NCBI GenBank assembly: GCA_036501515.1
Contig: DASYAD010000304.1
Location: forward strand, 1-43,219
Reading direction: 5' to 3'
Source: Trebonia sp036501515
GTDB taxonomy: Bacteria; Actinomycetota; Actinomycetes; Streptosporangiales; Streptosporangiaceae
Length of the DNA: 43,219 nucleotides
Below, piece after piece: positions 9,477 to 16,500 of the stretch. Under the pieces are notes generated by a model. The model made no database searches and was not told the origin of the DNA. It saw nothing but the letters and a program-made list of their open reading frames with translations. Within the stretch, counting starts at the first letter, position 1. The number at the start of each line of letters is the position of its first letter. Both the position numbers and the translations under genes were made by a program.

Positions 9477-9965
9477 TTACGCGACCTCGTTGAGCTTGCC
9501 GGTCGCCACGTCGAACACGAAGCCGCGGATCGCGTCCGTGTGCGGGACGAACGGGCTGGCCTTGATCCGCGCGACCGACTGCCTGACGTCCTCGTCTAGG
9601 TCGGCGAAGGCCTTGGCGGCCCATTCGGGCTTGATGCCGGTCTCGTCCTGGATCGCCCGCTTGAACCCGTCGTCGGTGAAGGTCAGCATGCCGCAGTCGG
9701 TGTGGTGGATGAGGATGATCTCGGTCGTCCCGAGTAGCCGCTGGCTGATCGCCAGCGAGCGGATCTCGTCGCCGGTGACCACGCCGCCCGCGTTGCGGAT
9801 GACGTGCGCCTCGCCCTCCTTGAGCCCGAGGATGCCGTAGACGTTCAGCCGGGCGTCCATGCAGGCGACGACAGCGACGTGACTCGCGGGCGGTAGCGGC
9901 AGCTGGCCGCCGAACTGGGCGGCGTAGGCCTCGTTGTTCCTCAGGTACTCGTCGGTGGCGCTCAT
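9477..9965 (-). CDS. Beta-carbonic anhydrase (copy 2)
   Basis: Tandem paralog of the gene at 8880-9368 with identical length and numbering: zinc ligands C35 (ACMDAR), H88 and C91 (HHTDCGM), and dyad D37-R39. Differences cluster in the first 30 residues and around residues 95-120, which surround the active-site entrance or dimer contacts in this class, so the copies may differ in pH or redox response. ATG at 9963-9965 is preceded by GGGAGG, a strong site that rules out the long upstream reading to 10304, which has no family similarity. It is the first gene of the likely CA2-CA1-haemoglobin unit. Confidence 0.92.
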   Translation of the reverse strand: MSATDEYLRNNEAYAAQFGGQLPLPPASHVAVVACMDARLNVYGILGLKEGEAHVIRNAGGVVTGDEIRSLAISQRLLGTTEIILIHHTDCGMLTFTDDGFKRAIQDETGIKPEWAAKAFADLDEDVRQSVARIKASPFVPHTDAIRGFVFDVATGKLNEVA

Positions 9966-10085
9966 CGTCGGGCCTCCCTCATAATTCCCCCTTTGACTAT
10001 CGATTAGATAGCCAATACCGGATGCTACCGCATCGGCCCGGAGCCGGCCAGCCAGCGGCCGCCGGTACACGGCCCGCGGGTCCGT

Positions 10086-10153
10086 AGGCCAGGGACGCGC
10101 TGCGGGCGCCAGGGACGCGGTCCGGGCGCCAGGGACGCGGTCCGGAGGCCAGG
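10086..10153. repeat. 20-bp tandem repeat
   Basis: GCGCCAGGGACGCGGTCCGG occurs twice exactly (10106-10125 and 10126-10145), with a diverged copy before and a partial copy after. It lies in the 277-base divergent region between carbonic anhydrase 2 and the serine hydrolase. It is non-coding, and its copy number is likely variable. Confidence 0.8.
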
Positions 10154-10242
10154 AAAATGCGGCGAAAAATCGGGGTGGCACCGATAAGAACGCCGGCGAG
10201 CGAACGTCTACCGTCTGGCAGGCGTCTACCCGGAGGGACTCT

Positions 10243-11475
10243 ATGGCTGGCGGATTCACCGACGAGGGGCTGGCCGCGCTCGACGCGGCGCTGGCCAGGC
10301 ACACGTCGAACGGCTCCGTACCGGGCCTTGTGGCGCTGGCGGCGCGCGGCGGGCAGGTTCATGTCTGCTGCTCAGGCCACCTGGCGCTCGGTGACACGGC
10401 CCCCATCGGCCGGGACGCGATCTTCCGCATCGCTTCGCTCACCAAGCCGGTCACCGGGGTGGCGGCGATGCTGCTGGTCGAGGACGGCACGCTGGCCCTC
10501 GCCGACCCGGTCGAGCGGTGGCTGCCTGAGCTGGCCGGGCGCCGGGTGCTGCGCTCGTACGGCGCGGAGCTGGCGGACACGGTGCCGGCTGCGCGCCCGG
10601 TCACGGTCGAGGACGTGCTCTCGTTCCGGCTGGGGTTCGGCAGCATCTTCACGCCGGAAACCCTGCCAGTCGCCGAGGCTGAGGTCAGGCTCGGGCTGAA
10701 GACGCTCAGCCCGCCGTGGCCGCCGACCCCGCTGACGCCTGACCAGTGGATCGCCGCGTTCGGCAGCCTGCCGCTGCTCGACCAGCCGGGCGAACGCTGG
10801 CGTTACAACACCGGGGCGACGGTGGCTGGGATCCTCGTCGAGCGGGCCGCGGGGGCTCCGCTCGCCGAGGTGCTCAGCAAGCGGGTGTTCGAGCCGCTCG
10901 GCATGGCCGACACCGCGTTCTTCGTCCCGCCGGGCAAGATGGGCCGCTTCACCAGCATGTACGCGCCCAACGAGGTCGCGGCCGTGTTCGGCGGCGAGTC
11001 CGGCGCGCCGGCGGCCGGCGGCCTTACGCTGATCGACCGGCCTGACGGCTGGTACGCCGCACCGCCGGCGCTGCCAGACGGCGCGGCCGGGCTGGTTTCC
11101 ACGGTGGACGACCTGGCGGCGTTCGCCGCCATGCTGGCCGCCGACGGCGGCGGCCTGCTGTCGCCCGCGTCGGTCGCGCTGATGCGGGCCGACCGTACGA
11201 CCGTGCGCGACCGGGCCGAAAATCCCTGGTTCTTCGGCCAGCACCTGGGCTGGGGGCTGATGATGTCGGTCCCCGCGGCGGGCGCCGACCCGGCGGCGGC
11301 GCCGGCGGGCCTGCCCCGGGGCTACGGCTGGGACGGCGGCAGCGGCACCGCCTGGCGCACCGATCCCGCGTCCGGTGTCACGGGCATCCTGCTCACCCAG
11401 CGCACCATGACCTCACCTGACCAGACCGCGGTGGCCAGGGACTTCTGGTCGGCCGTGTACGCGGCGGCCGCTTAG
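10243..11475 (+). CDS. Serine hydrolase, class C beta-lactamase/DD-peptidase-like
   Basis: The 410-residue protein has the SxxK motif at S65-L-T-K68 and a second motif beginning Y188 (RYNTGATVAGILVE). The N-terminal text FRIASLTKPVTGVAAMLLVEDG is typical of the beta-lactamase superfamily (PF00144). The third motif appears as a Gly-rich strand near GYGWDGGSGTAW. There is no signal peptide, so it is probably a cytoplasmic esterase or amidohydrolase rather than a resistance enzyme. GGAGG upstream fixes the ATG at 10243. The gene is monocistronic; the next feature downstream has its own promoter. Confidence 0.88.
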   Translation: MAGGFTDEGLAALDAALARHTSNGSVPGLVALAARGGQVHVCCSGHLALGDTAPIGRDAIFRIASLTKPVTGVAAMLLVEDGTLALADPVERWLPELAGRRVLRSYGAELADTVPAARPVTVEDVLSFRLGFGSIFTPETLPVAEAEVRLGLKTLSPPWPPTPLTPDQWIAAFGSLPLLDQPGERWRYNTGATVAGILVERAAGAPLAEVLSKRVFEPLGMADTAFFVPPGKMGRFTSMYAPNEVAAVFGGESGAPAAGGLTLIDRPDGWYAAPPALPDGAAGLVSTVDDLAAFAAMLAADGGGLLSPASVALMRADRTTVRDRAENPWFFGQHLGWGLMMSVPAAGADPAAAPAGLPRGYGWDGGSGTAWRTDPASGVTGILLTQRTMTSPDQTAVARDFWSAVYAAAA

Positions 11476-11479
11476 CAGG

Positions 11480-11510
11480 TTGACAGGTTTCATAATTTGA
11501 AATCTGTTAC
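11480..11510 (+). promoter_or_regulatory. Promoter of the AKR remnant/TetR unit
   Basis: TTGACA (11480-11485) is an exact -35. The -10 is likely within CTGTTAC (11504-11510), 18-19 bases downstream. The spacer contains the palindrome described at 11483-11507. Confidence 0.55.
11483..11507. promoter_or_regulatory. Operator palindrome in the promoter spacer
   Basis: ACAG-G-TTTCA (11483-11492), centre TAATT, then TGAAA-T-CTGT (11498-11507): nine of ten arm positions pair. It lies between and across the -35 and -10, the usual place for a repressor site. The TetR gene 190 bases downstream is the natural candidate for autoregulation. Confidence 0.65.
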
Positions 11511-11533
11511 CAGTCGACGGTAGGGTCGACGCC

Positions 11534-11695
11534 ATGGAGATGCGGAGACCGGGCGAGAGCCTGCGGGTGCCCGCCGTCGGCCTGGGGTGCTCGGGCATGT
11601 CGGGCGGTTACGGCCCGGCCGACGAAGCGGAGAGCGTCGCGACCATCCACGCGGCGCTCGACGCGGGCATGACCCTGCTCGACAGCGAGCAGTGA
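11534..11695 (+). pseudogene. Aldo/keto reductase N-terminal remnant (53 codons)
   Basis: The frame starts at an ATG with GTCGACGCC upstream. It reads VPAVGLGCSGMSGGYGP, then ATIHAALDAGMTLLDSEQ, and stops at 11693-11695. This is the start of an aldo/keto reductase barrel, which in intact relatives continues with DTADFYG and the catalytic Tyr, Lys and His, all missing here. The stop overlaps the ATG of the TetR gene (TGATG), so translation of the remnant can feed TetR synthesis. It may be a decayed gene whose start region was retained as a leader for the regulator, or the scar of an in-frame deletion joining two neighbours. Confidence 0.7.
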
Positions 11696-12285
11696 TGCGG
11701 GCGGCCGCACCGCTTGACGCTGACACGATCCTGTCGGCCACTGAGGAGGTGCTGCGCCGGTACGGCCCCGCCAAGGCGACGGTCGTTGACGTGGCGCGGG
11801 CTCTCGGCGTCAGCCACACCGCCGTCTACAAGCACTTCCCCTCCAAGACCGCGCTGCGCGAAGCCGTGACGCGACGCTGGCTGAGCCGCGACCGCGACCG
11901 GCTGGCGGCGATCGCGGCCGACGCTGGCGTCCTGCCCCCGCAGCGGCTGCGCGCCTGGCTCACCGCGATGTTCGCCGCCAAGCGGGCCAAGGCAAGCGAC
12001 GACCCTGAGCTGTTCACCACCTACGGGACCCTGGCGGCCGAGCACAGCGCCGCCGCCGCTGACCATGTCGCGGACCTGCTCGACCAGTTGCGGGCGATCG
12101 TGGCCGACGGCATCGCCGGCGGGTCCTTCCGCGACACCGACCCGGCCGCGGCCGCACGGGCGGTCTTCGATGCCACCACGCGTTTCCACCATCCCGCCCA
12201 CGCCGCGGAATGGACCGCCGACGGCATCGAGACCGACTTGGACCGGGTATGCACCCTGGTCCTCGGCGGCCTGGTCACGCCGTAG
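11695..12285 (+). CDS. TetR/AcrR-family transcriptional regulator
   Basis: The 196-residue protein has an N-terminal HTH at about 12-58 (ILSATEEVLRRYGPAKATVV, then ALGVSHTAVYKHFPSKTALR) and a helical ligand domain rich in Ala. The ATG at 11695 overlaps the stop of the aldo/keto reductase remnant and gives the standard N-terminus; a longer in-frame reading from 11587 overlaps the remnant and is not conserved. The promoter and operator lie 190 bases upstream, before the remnant. In relatives this regulator type sits beside an intact aldo/keto reductase, which suggests it lost its original target here. Confidence 0.88.
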   Translation: MRAAAPLDADTILSATEEVLRRYGPAKATVVDVARALGVSHTAVYKHFPSKTALREAVTRRWLSRDRDRLAAIAADAGVLPPQRLRAWLTAMFAAKRAKASDDPELFTTYGTLAAEHSAAAADHVADLLDQLRAIVADGIAGGSFRDTDPAAAARAVFDATTRFHHPAHAAEWTADGIETDLDRVCTLVLGGLVTP

Positions 12286-12307
12286 GCCGGCTGATACGTT
12301 TCCGGCC
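12285..12307. terminator. Convergent hairpin between tetR and usp
   Basis: GGCCGG (12285-12290) and CCGGCC (12302-12307) form a 6-bp GC stem with an 11-base loop, overlapping the end of the TetR gene and facing the end of the universal stress gene. There is no T-tract, as is common in actinobacteria. Confidence 0.4.
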
Positions 12308-12312
12308 GCCCG

Positions 12313-12777
12313 TCACGCAGGTTCTGCGCCGCTGCCGCGGATGACCACGACCGGGCAGGTGGCGTGGTGCACGCAGTGCTGGCCGACCGAGCCGAGCAGC
12401 GCCTCGGCGAACCCGGCGTGCCCGCGGCTGCCAACCACGAGCAGGTCAGCCCCGTCGGCCGCGTCCAGCAGGGCTCGCGCCGGGTCGTCCTGGACAACGA
12501 CGGCCCGGATCTTGACCTCCGGCGCGAGGCCGGCCGCGGCGGCGACCGCCTCGTCCAGCAGCTGGTCCGCGCACTTCGCCAGGTCCGGTAGCGCCGCGGC
12601 CATCGTGTAGCCGTAGCCGTAGCTGGCCGGGACATGCCACGCGGTCACCGCGTCGACGTCCGCACCGGTCAGCCCCGCCTGCCGGACCGCCCAGGCCAGC
12701 GCGGCCTTCGACGACTCTGAGCCGTCCACGCCCACCACGATCCGCGTTCCCTCGTGCTCCTGGCCTGCCATCGTCAT
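12313..12777 (-). CDS. Universal stress protein (UspA family)
   Basis: The 154-residue single-domain protein has IVVGVDGSESSKAALAWAV at the first strand and helix. It carries the ATP-binding motif G-x2-G-x9-G-S in GSRGHAGFAEALLGS, followed by TCPVVVI, marking the nucleotide-binding subclass. Such proteins accumulate in stationary phase, hypoxia or general stress. The start is ATG at 12775-12777; an alternative ATG lies two codons in. The gene has an unusually long upstream region (510 bases) with two short palindromes that resemble dormancy-regulator boxes. Confidence 0.9.
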   Translation of the reverse strand: MTMAGQEHEGTRIVVGVDGSESSKAALAWAVRQAGLTGADVDAVTAWHVPASYGYGYTMAAALPDLAKCADQLLDEAVAAAAGLAPEVKIRAVVVQDDPARALLDAADGADLLVVGSRGHAGFAEALLGSVGQHCVHHATCPVVVIRGSGAEPA

Positions 12778-12874
12778 CAGCCTCCGTACCGCGCGGCCGG
12801 GCGGCTCGCCGCCCTGGCCGGCATCCGTTGATCCCCGCCGCTTCCATGCTGGCCGGGTTCAGGGTCTGGCTTGC

Positions 12875-12910
12875 AGGGCCGGAGGCCCTCATGATCGGGA
12901 CGAAGGTCTC
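12875..12910. promoter_or_regulatory. Two short palindromes upstream of usp, DevR/DosR-box-like
   Basis: AGGGCC-GGA-GGCCCT (12875-12889) is perfect. GGGAC-GAAG-GTCTC (12897-12910) is nearly so. Their 22-base phasing puts both on one DNA face, and GGGAC...GTCCC-type arms are what dormancy regulators of the DevR family bind upstream of usp genes. This is resemblance only. Confidence 0.35.
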
Positions 12911-13052
12911 TTTCTGGGGTGGTTGGGAGTGGAATTCACTGGGCAGAAAAAGATCTTGGTAATTTTTTCGAGAATAGTACATAAAAGTTTCCATTTAGCG
13001 AAAAGATTCCGCACTAATGGCCGGACGCGGGTGCCGGATACCGGAGATGCGC

Positions 13053-13079
13053 GTCACGCGAGTCACGCGAGTCACGCGA
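13053..13079. repeat. Three perfect copies of GTCACGCGA
   Basis: A 9-bp direct repeat, three times in a row, followed by a partial GTC. It sits just beyond the AT-rich island. It could be a protein-binding array or a slippage product. Confidence 0.75.
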
Positions 13080-13158
13080 GTCCTAGAAAAACCGGCTGTC
13101 CCGCGGCGCGGCCCTGGCGCCGGGTTCCGAGCTAGCCGGCCAGCGGGCGGACCGGGCC

Positions 13159-13240
13159 GGCTGCGCGGTGGCCGGCCGGCGGGCCGGACGCGAGGTGGCC
13201 GGCCGGCGGGCCTGCTGCGTGGTAGCCGGCGTCGGTTACC
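13159..13240. repeat. 27-bp GC-rich tandem repeat
   Basis: Two close copies with the core GGTGGCCGGCCGGCGGGCC (13159-13185 and 13186-13212) and a decayed third follow the stop of the sigma-glucanase gene. Each core is self-complementary, so transcripts would fold strongly; the array may serve as that gene's terminator. Confidence 0.6.
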
Positions 13241-13287
13241 CGCTGGCGGCTGCCCGGCTGGCCGGCGGGCGGGGCGGCAGGCTGGGG

Positions 13288-15213
13288 CTAGCGGGCGGCT
13301 TCGAAGGCCTGGCCTACCTGCGTGACTGACGGGCCCGGGTTGAACAGGCCTGTGGTGCCGCTGCCGGCCGAGGTCGGCAGGGCGAACCAGGCGTAGCGCT
13401 GCAGGTAGGAAAGGCCGTCGAGCATGGTCGTGGCGGCGGTGAGAAAGGCGGCTTGCTGCGCCTCGGCCGGGAAGGTGGCCGTTCCGCCCGCGTAGCTGGT
13501 CAGGGCGAACTCGGTCAGCCAGATCGGCAGGTGGTACCGGGCGTAGACGGCCTGGAGGTAGCTCTCGAGCTGCTGGACGGCCGGGCCGGTGCTGAAGTCG
13601 CCGCCGTACCAGTGGACGGTAATGAAGTCGACCCGGTAACCCTTCGCCTTCGCGCCCGCCATGAACTGATCCAGCCATCCGCCCGGTGTCGCCGCGTCAG
13701 TCGCCACCGCGGGGCTGCCCAGCGTCATGCCGGTCGCCATCAGCTTGGGCCACAGGTCAAGCGCCTGCGCCACGGTCATGTTGGCCTGGCCGCTCTCGTC
13801 AGGCTCGTTAAAGCCGAGCAGAATGCGGCCCTCCTGGCCGACGGCGGCCAGGTTGGCGGCCGTGACGCTGGCGGCGCCCCAGATCATCGGCACGTAGCTG
13901 GCGCTGGCCGGAGCGGCGATGCCGCCGGGCGTGGCCGCCCAGTTGTAGTACCAGGACGCACCGGAGTCGGTGAGGGCCTGCTGCACGCCGGTGAAACTCC
14001 AGACGCTGACGCCCTTGCGCTGGCTGGTCACGGTGACCGGCGCGGTGACCGCGGGCACGGCGGGAGCCGAGGTCACGGCCGGGGTGGCAGCCGGCGGCGT
14101 GCTGGCCGTAGCGGTCGGCTTCAGGTGCGCGGAACGGGTGACGAGCGGGACCGGCCGGGCCGCCGCCGAGTCGGAGGCGGGCACGCTGCTGAGGGCGGCC
14201 GGTGCGGCCGGGTGATGTGCACGGGCGACCACCACCGTTCCGCCTGCCGCGCACGTCGCCACCGCGAGCGATACCGCCACCAGCTTCGGCTGGAGCGAGG
14301 CGGCGCCCTTGGCCAGCAGCCTGCCGTGCCGGGCATGCCGGGCCGGCCCAAGCCGCGGCCGGCTGAGCGGCCGGCCGAGCGCCCGGCTGAGCGACCACGG
14401 CGCCGACGGCGCGGACAACCCGGTCAGGATGTGCCCGGCCAGCCCGGCCGGGACGGCGAGCAGCGGCAGTCCGCCGAGCAGCCGCTCGGCCGGGATCATC
14501 TCCGCGGTCGCCGCACCGCACCAATGGCAGTCCCTGACGTGCCTGGCCAGCCGCTTGCGCCAGAGCGGGCTCGGTTCGCCGTCCCAGCCGGCCGTGATCC
14601 CGGCGACGGCGCCGCACGGCGGATACCCGCGCAGTGCGTGCACCACCATCCGCGAGGTGGCGAGGCGCTCCTTCATCCGCGCTACCCGGACGGCGGCGTG
14701 GGCCTGGGTCAGTCCGAGCCCGGCGGCGAGTTCGGCCCTGGTGAGCTCCCCCGCCGCCTCCTGCCACCAGAGCGCGAGCACCGGCCGGTCGTCGTCGTCA
14801 AGCCAGCGGGTCGCCTCGGCGGTCTGGCGGCGCTGGCCGGACAGGCCCAGCCGGTCGATCGTCTGGTCGGCGAAGTCGGGCACCGGCGCGGCCGACTCCA
14901 TCACCGGGGACTCCGCCGCGGGCGGCTGAGCCAGGCGGTCCCGGTACGAGTCGCGGACCTGCCTGATCGCGATCGCGACGAGCCAGGAGCGAAAGGCCGC
15001 CGGGTCCCGGAGCTCGCCGATGGCGCGGACCGCGCGCAGCATCGTCTCCTGCACCACGTCGTCCACGTCCGGGTGCCCGTTCATGGCACGGCCCACGATG
15101 TTGTACACGAGCGGCAGGTAGCCGGCGGCCAGCGCGTTGAGCGCGGCCTTGTCACCGTCACGCGCGGCGAGAACGGTCGCGAGGTCCGCGTCGTCGCCTG
15201 ATGGAGTTCGCAT
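13288..15213 (-). CDS. ECF sigma factor fused to zinc-binding, transmembrane and GH128-type glycosidase domains
   Basis: One uninterrupted 641-residue frame. Residues 12-95 are ECF sigma region 2 (DDVVQETMLRAVRAI, FRSWLVAIAIRQVRDSYR). Residues 140-188 are region 4 (LTRAELAAGLGLTQAHAAVRV). H225-x3-C229-x2-C232 is the zinc motif of anti-sigma factors. A single transmembrane helix follows (about 309-331), then a Thr/Pro/Ala-rich stalk (335-398) and a glycosyl-hydrolase catalytic core of the GH128/Asl1 type, with E470 in GFNEPD and E568 in WLTEFA as the likely acid pair. The layout predicts a cytoplasmic sigma factor tethered to a wall-exposed glucan-binding or cleaving sensor. ATG 15213 (or GTG 15216) lacks a ribosome-binding site but lies 8 bases from a -10, so the mRNA is probably leaderless. 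Domain calls are firm; the mechanism is inferred. Confidence 0.88.
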   Translation of the reverse strand: MRTPSGDDADLATVLAARDGDKAALNALAAGYLPLVYNIVGRAMNGHPDVDDVVQETMLRAVRAIGELRDPAAFRSWLVAIAIRQVRDSYRDRLAQPPAAESPVMESAAPVPDFADQTIDRLGLSGQRRQTAEATRWLDDDDRPVLALWWQEAAGELTRAELAAGLGLTQAHAAVRVARMKERLATSRMVVHALRGYPPCGAVAGITAGWDGEPSPLWRKRLARHVRDCHWCGAATAEMIPAERLLGGLPLLAVPAGLAGHILTGLSAPSAPWSLSRALGRPLSRPRLGPARHARHGRLLAKGAASLQPKLVAVSLAVATCAAGGTVVVARAHHPAAPAALSSVPASDSAAARPVPLVTRSAHLKPTATASTPPAATPAVTSAPAVPAVTAPVTVTSQRKGVSVWSFTGVQQALTDSGASWYYNWAATPGGIAAPASASYVPMIWGAASVTAANLAAVGQEGRILLGFNEPDESGQANMTVAQALDLWPKLMATGMTLGSPAVATDAATPGGWLDQFMAGAKAKGYRVDFITVHWYGGDFSTGPAVQQLESYLQAVYARYHLPIWLTEFALTSYAGGTATFPAEAQQAAFLTAATTMLDGLSYLQRYAWFALPTSAGSGTTGLFNPGPSVTQVGQAFEAAR

Positions 15214-15221
15214 CACGACTA

Positions 15222-15249
15222 GGAGACACCACACGAGGCGCCCGATAAC
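15222..15249 (-). promoter_or_regulatory. ECF-type promoter of the sigma-glucanase gene
   Basis: On the minus strand GTTATC (15244-15249) is followed by 16 bases and GTCTCC (15222-15227). The -10 ends 8 bases before the ATG, implying a leaderless start. The motifs are the same as those of the divergent thaumatin-like gene, which suggests that one sigma factor, most likely the encoded one, reads both. Confidence 0.6.
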
Positions 15250-15271
15250 GGAAAATCGGCCAGAGATTTCT

Positions 15272-15300
15272 GTTATCCGGCCTTGCCGGCCGACGTCTCC
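15272..15300 (+). promoter_or_regulatory. ECF-type promoter of the thaumatin-like gene
   Basis: GTTATC (15272-15277), 17 bases, then GTCTCC (15295-15300), including the CGTC seen in many ECF -10 elements. The gene starts at 15337 with its own ribosome-binding site, so the leader is about 30 bases. It mirrors the promoter on the other strand around a shared centre at about 15261. Confidence 0.6.
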
Positions 15301-15336
15301 GGTACGGGAGCGAACGGGCGCAAAAGGAGGACGCGG

Positions 15337-16476
15337 GTGACGGTCGGCGGTCATTTCGGGCCAGGGAAACGGGCCAACGGCAGGCAGCGGCGCTGGCGGG
15401 CACGGGCATTCGCACTGGCGGCCGCGCTGGCCGCGGTCACCTTCACCGCGGGCTGCGCGGGCCTGGGCAGCAGCGCGGGCGGGCAAGCGGCGGGCGCCGG
15501 CGGCGGGCCGGCGGGCGCTGGCAGCGCGGCCGCCGGCACCGCGGCCGGCGCGGCCGCAGCGGGCACCGTGTCTCCAGCTCAGCCGGGCACCGCGACCACG
15601 GCCGCCGTGCCGCGTACGACAGCCGGGTCCCGTTCGGCGGCTCCGGCCGCGACCGCATCCGGGGCGGCGGGCGCCACCGGGGCCGGCGGCGCATCCGGGG
15701 CTGGCGCCGGCGGCGCGTCCGCCACCTCCCCCACAGACCCGGCGGCCTCCGTACCACCCCCCACGGGGGCCGCCGGCCAGCGCCTGGTGACGTTCGTCAA
15801 CAAGATGTCGCAGACGATCTGGGTCGCGGCGGCGCCAAGCGCGACCTCGCCGCTGACCGCTACCGGCTGGGTGCTGCCCGCCGGCCAGAGCGTCACCATC
15901 ACCACGCCGAATAACCTGAACACCCGCTTCTGGGGCCGCACCGGCTGCGTGTTCACCAGCGCCGGCGCCGGGCACTGCCAGACGGGCGACTGCGGCGGCC
16001 TGTTCCAGTGCAAGGGCTGGGGCACGATTCCCGCCACGCTGGCCGAAGTCAACTTCGACGCCTGGGACAACCTGGACTTCTACGACGTGTCGATGGTCGA
16101 CGGCTCGAATCTGCCCATGTACATCAACATCACCAAGTCGTCAGGCGGGACCGCCGACAAGATCAGCCAGAACGGCTGCGTGGCGGCCGGCTGCACCAAG
16201 CCGGTGGCCTGCCCGAGCGCGCTCGACGTGAAGGTCGGCAGCACCGTCGTCGGCTGCATCTCCGCCTGCGCCCGGCTGGGCGGAGACCAGTACTGCTGCC
16301 AGGGTGAGTGGGCGTCGCGGTCCGCCTGCGACCCGGCCCAGTGGCCGGTCGACTACGCGGCCGTGTTCAAGAGCGCCGAACCGTACGCCTACTCCTACGT
16401 GGACGACGACGCCACCAGCGTCTTCACCTGCTCGGGGGTCTGCGACTACCGCATCACGTTCGGCATCACACCGTAG
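15337..16476 (+). CDS. Lipoprotein with thaumatin-like domain
   Basis: The 379-residue protein has a basic N-terminus, a hydrophobic segment and the lipobox FTAGC (C40), so it should be lipid-anchored outside the membrane. Residues 41-145 are an Ala/Gly/Thr-rich linker. Residues 148-379 are thaumatin-like: TFVNKMSQTIW, GRTGCVF, HCQTGDCGG, DFYDVSMVDGSNLPM and a terminal EPYAYSYVDDD, with 14 cysteines for disulfides. Plant and microbial relatives bind or cut beta-1,3-glucan and can be antifungal. AAGGAGG six bases before GTG 15337 decides the start. It is divergent from the sigma-glucanase fusion and shares its promoter motif. The link to fungal glucan is inferred from both families. Confidence 0.9.
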   Translation: MTVGGHFGPGKRANGRQRRWRARAFALAAALAAVTFTAGCAGLGSSAGGQAAGAGGGPAGAGSAAAGTAAGAAAAGTVSPAQPGTATTAAVPRTTAGSRSAAPAATASGAAGATGAGGASGAGAGGASATSPTDPAASVPPPTGAAGQRLVTFVNKMSQTIWVAAAPSATSPLTATGWVLPAGQSVTITTPNNLNTRFWGRTGCVFTSAGAGHCQTGDCGGLFQCKGWGTIPATLAEVNFDAWDNLDFYDVSMVDGSNLPMYINITKSSGGTADKISQNGCVAAGCTKPVACPSALDVKVGSTVVGCISACARLGGDQYCCQGEWASRSACDPAQWPVDYAAVFKSAEPYAYSYVDDDATSVFTCSGVCDYRITFGITP

Positions 16477-16499
16477 CGGCCGCGGCGCGACTGCGGCCG
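16477..16499. terminator. Convergent hairpin between the thaumatin-like and anti-sigma genes
   Basis: CGGCCGC (16477-16483) and GCGGCCG (16493-16499) form a perfect 7-bp stem around a 9-base loop, filling the 24-base gap between two converging genes. There is no T-tract. Confidence 0.5.
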
Positions 16500-16500
16500 G

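Larger units (their letters stand above)
12778..13287. other. 510-base intergenic region upstream of usp
   Basis: No coding frame here has family support. The stretch holds, from left to right, paired palindromes at 12875-12889 and 12897-12910, an AT-rich island at about 12935-13016 that stands out sharply from the surrounding GC-rich DNA, a triplicated 9-bp repeat at 13053-13079, and a GC-rich 27-bp repeat region at 13159-13240. It probably carries the usp promoter and the 3' untranslated region of the sigma-glucanase gene. Confidence 0.6.

Noticed and set aside
13053..13079. CRISPR-like array
   Set aside because: A 9-bp unit repeated directly without spacers, and no cas genes in the window.
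12995..13678. Minus-strand frame overlapping the end of the glucanase domain
   Set aside because: It is an alternative frame of the glucanase C-terminus and the GC-rich repeat; repetitive Arg/Pro/Gly content and no domain.
13288..15975. Extending the sigma-glucanase frame to 15975 (895 residues)
   Set aside because: The extra N-terminal part is Arg/Ala-rich, antisense to the thaumatin-like gene and would run over both promoters. Family similarity begins only after 15213.
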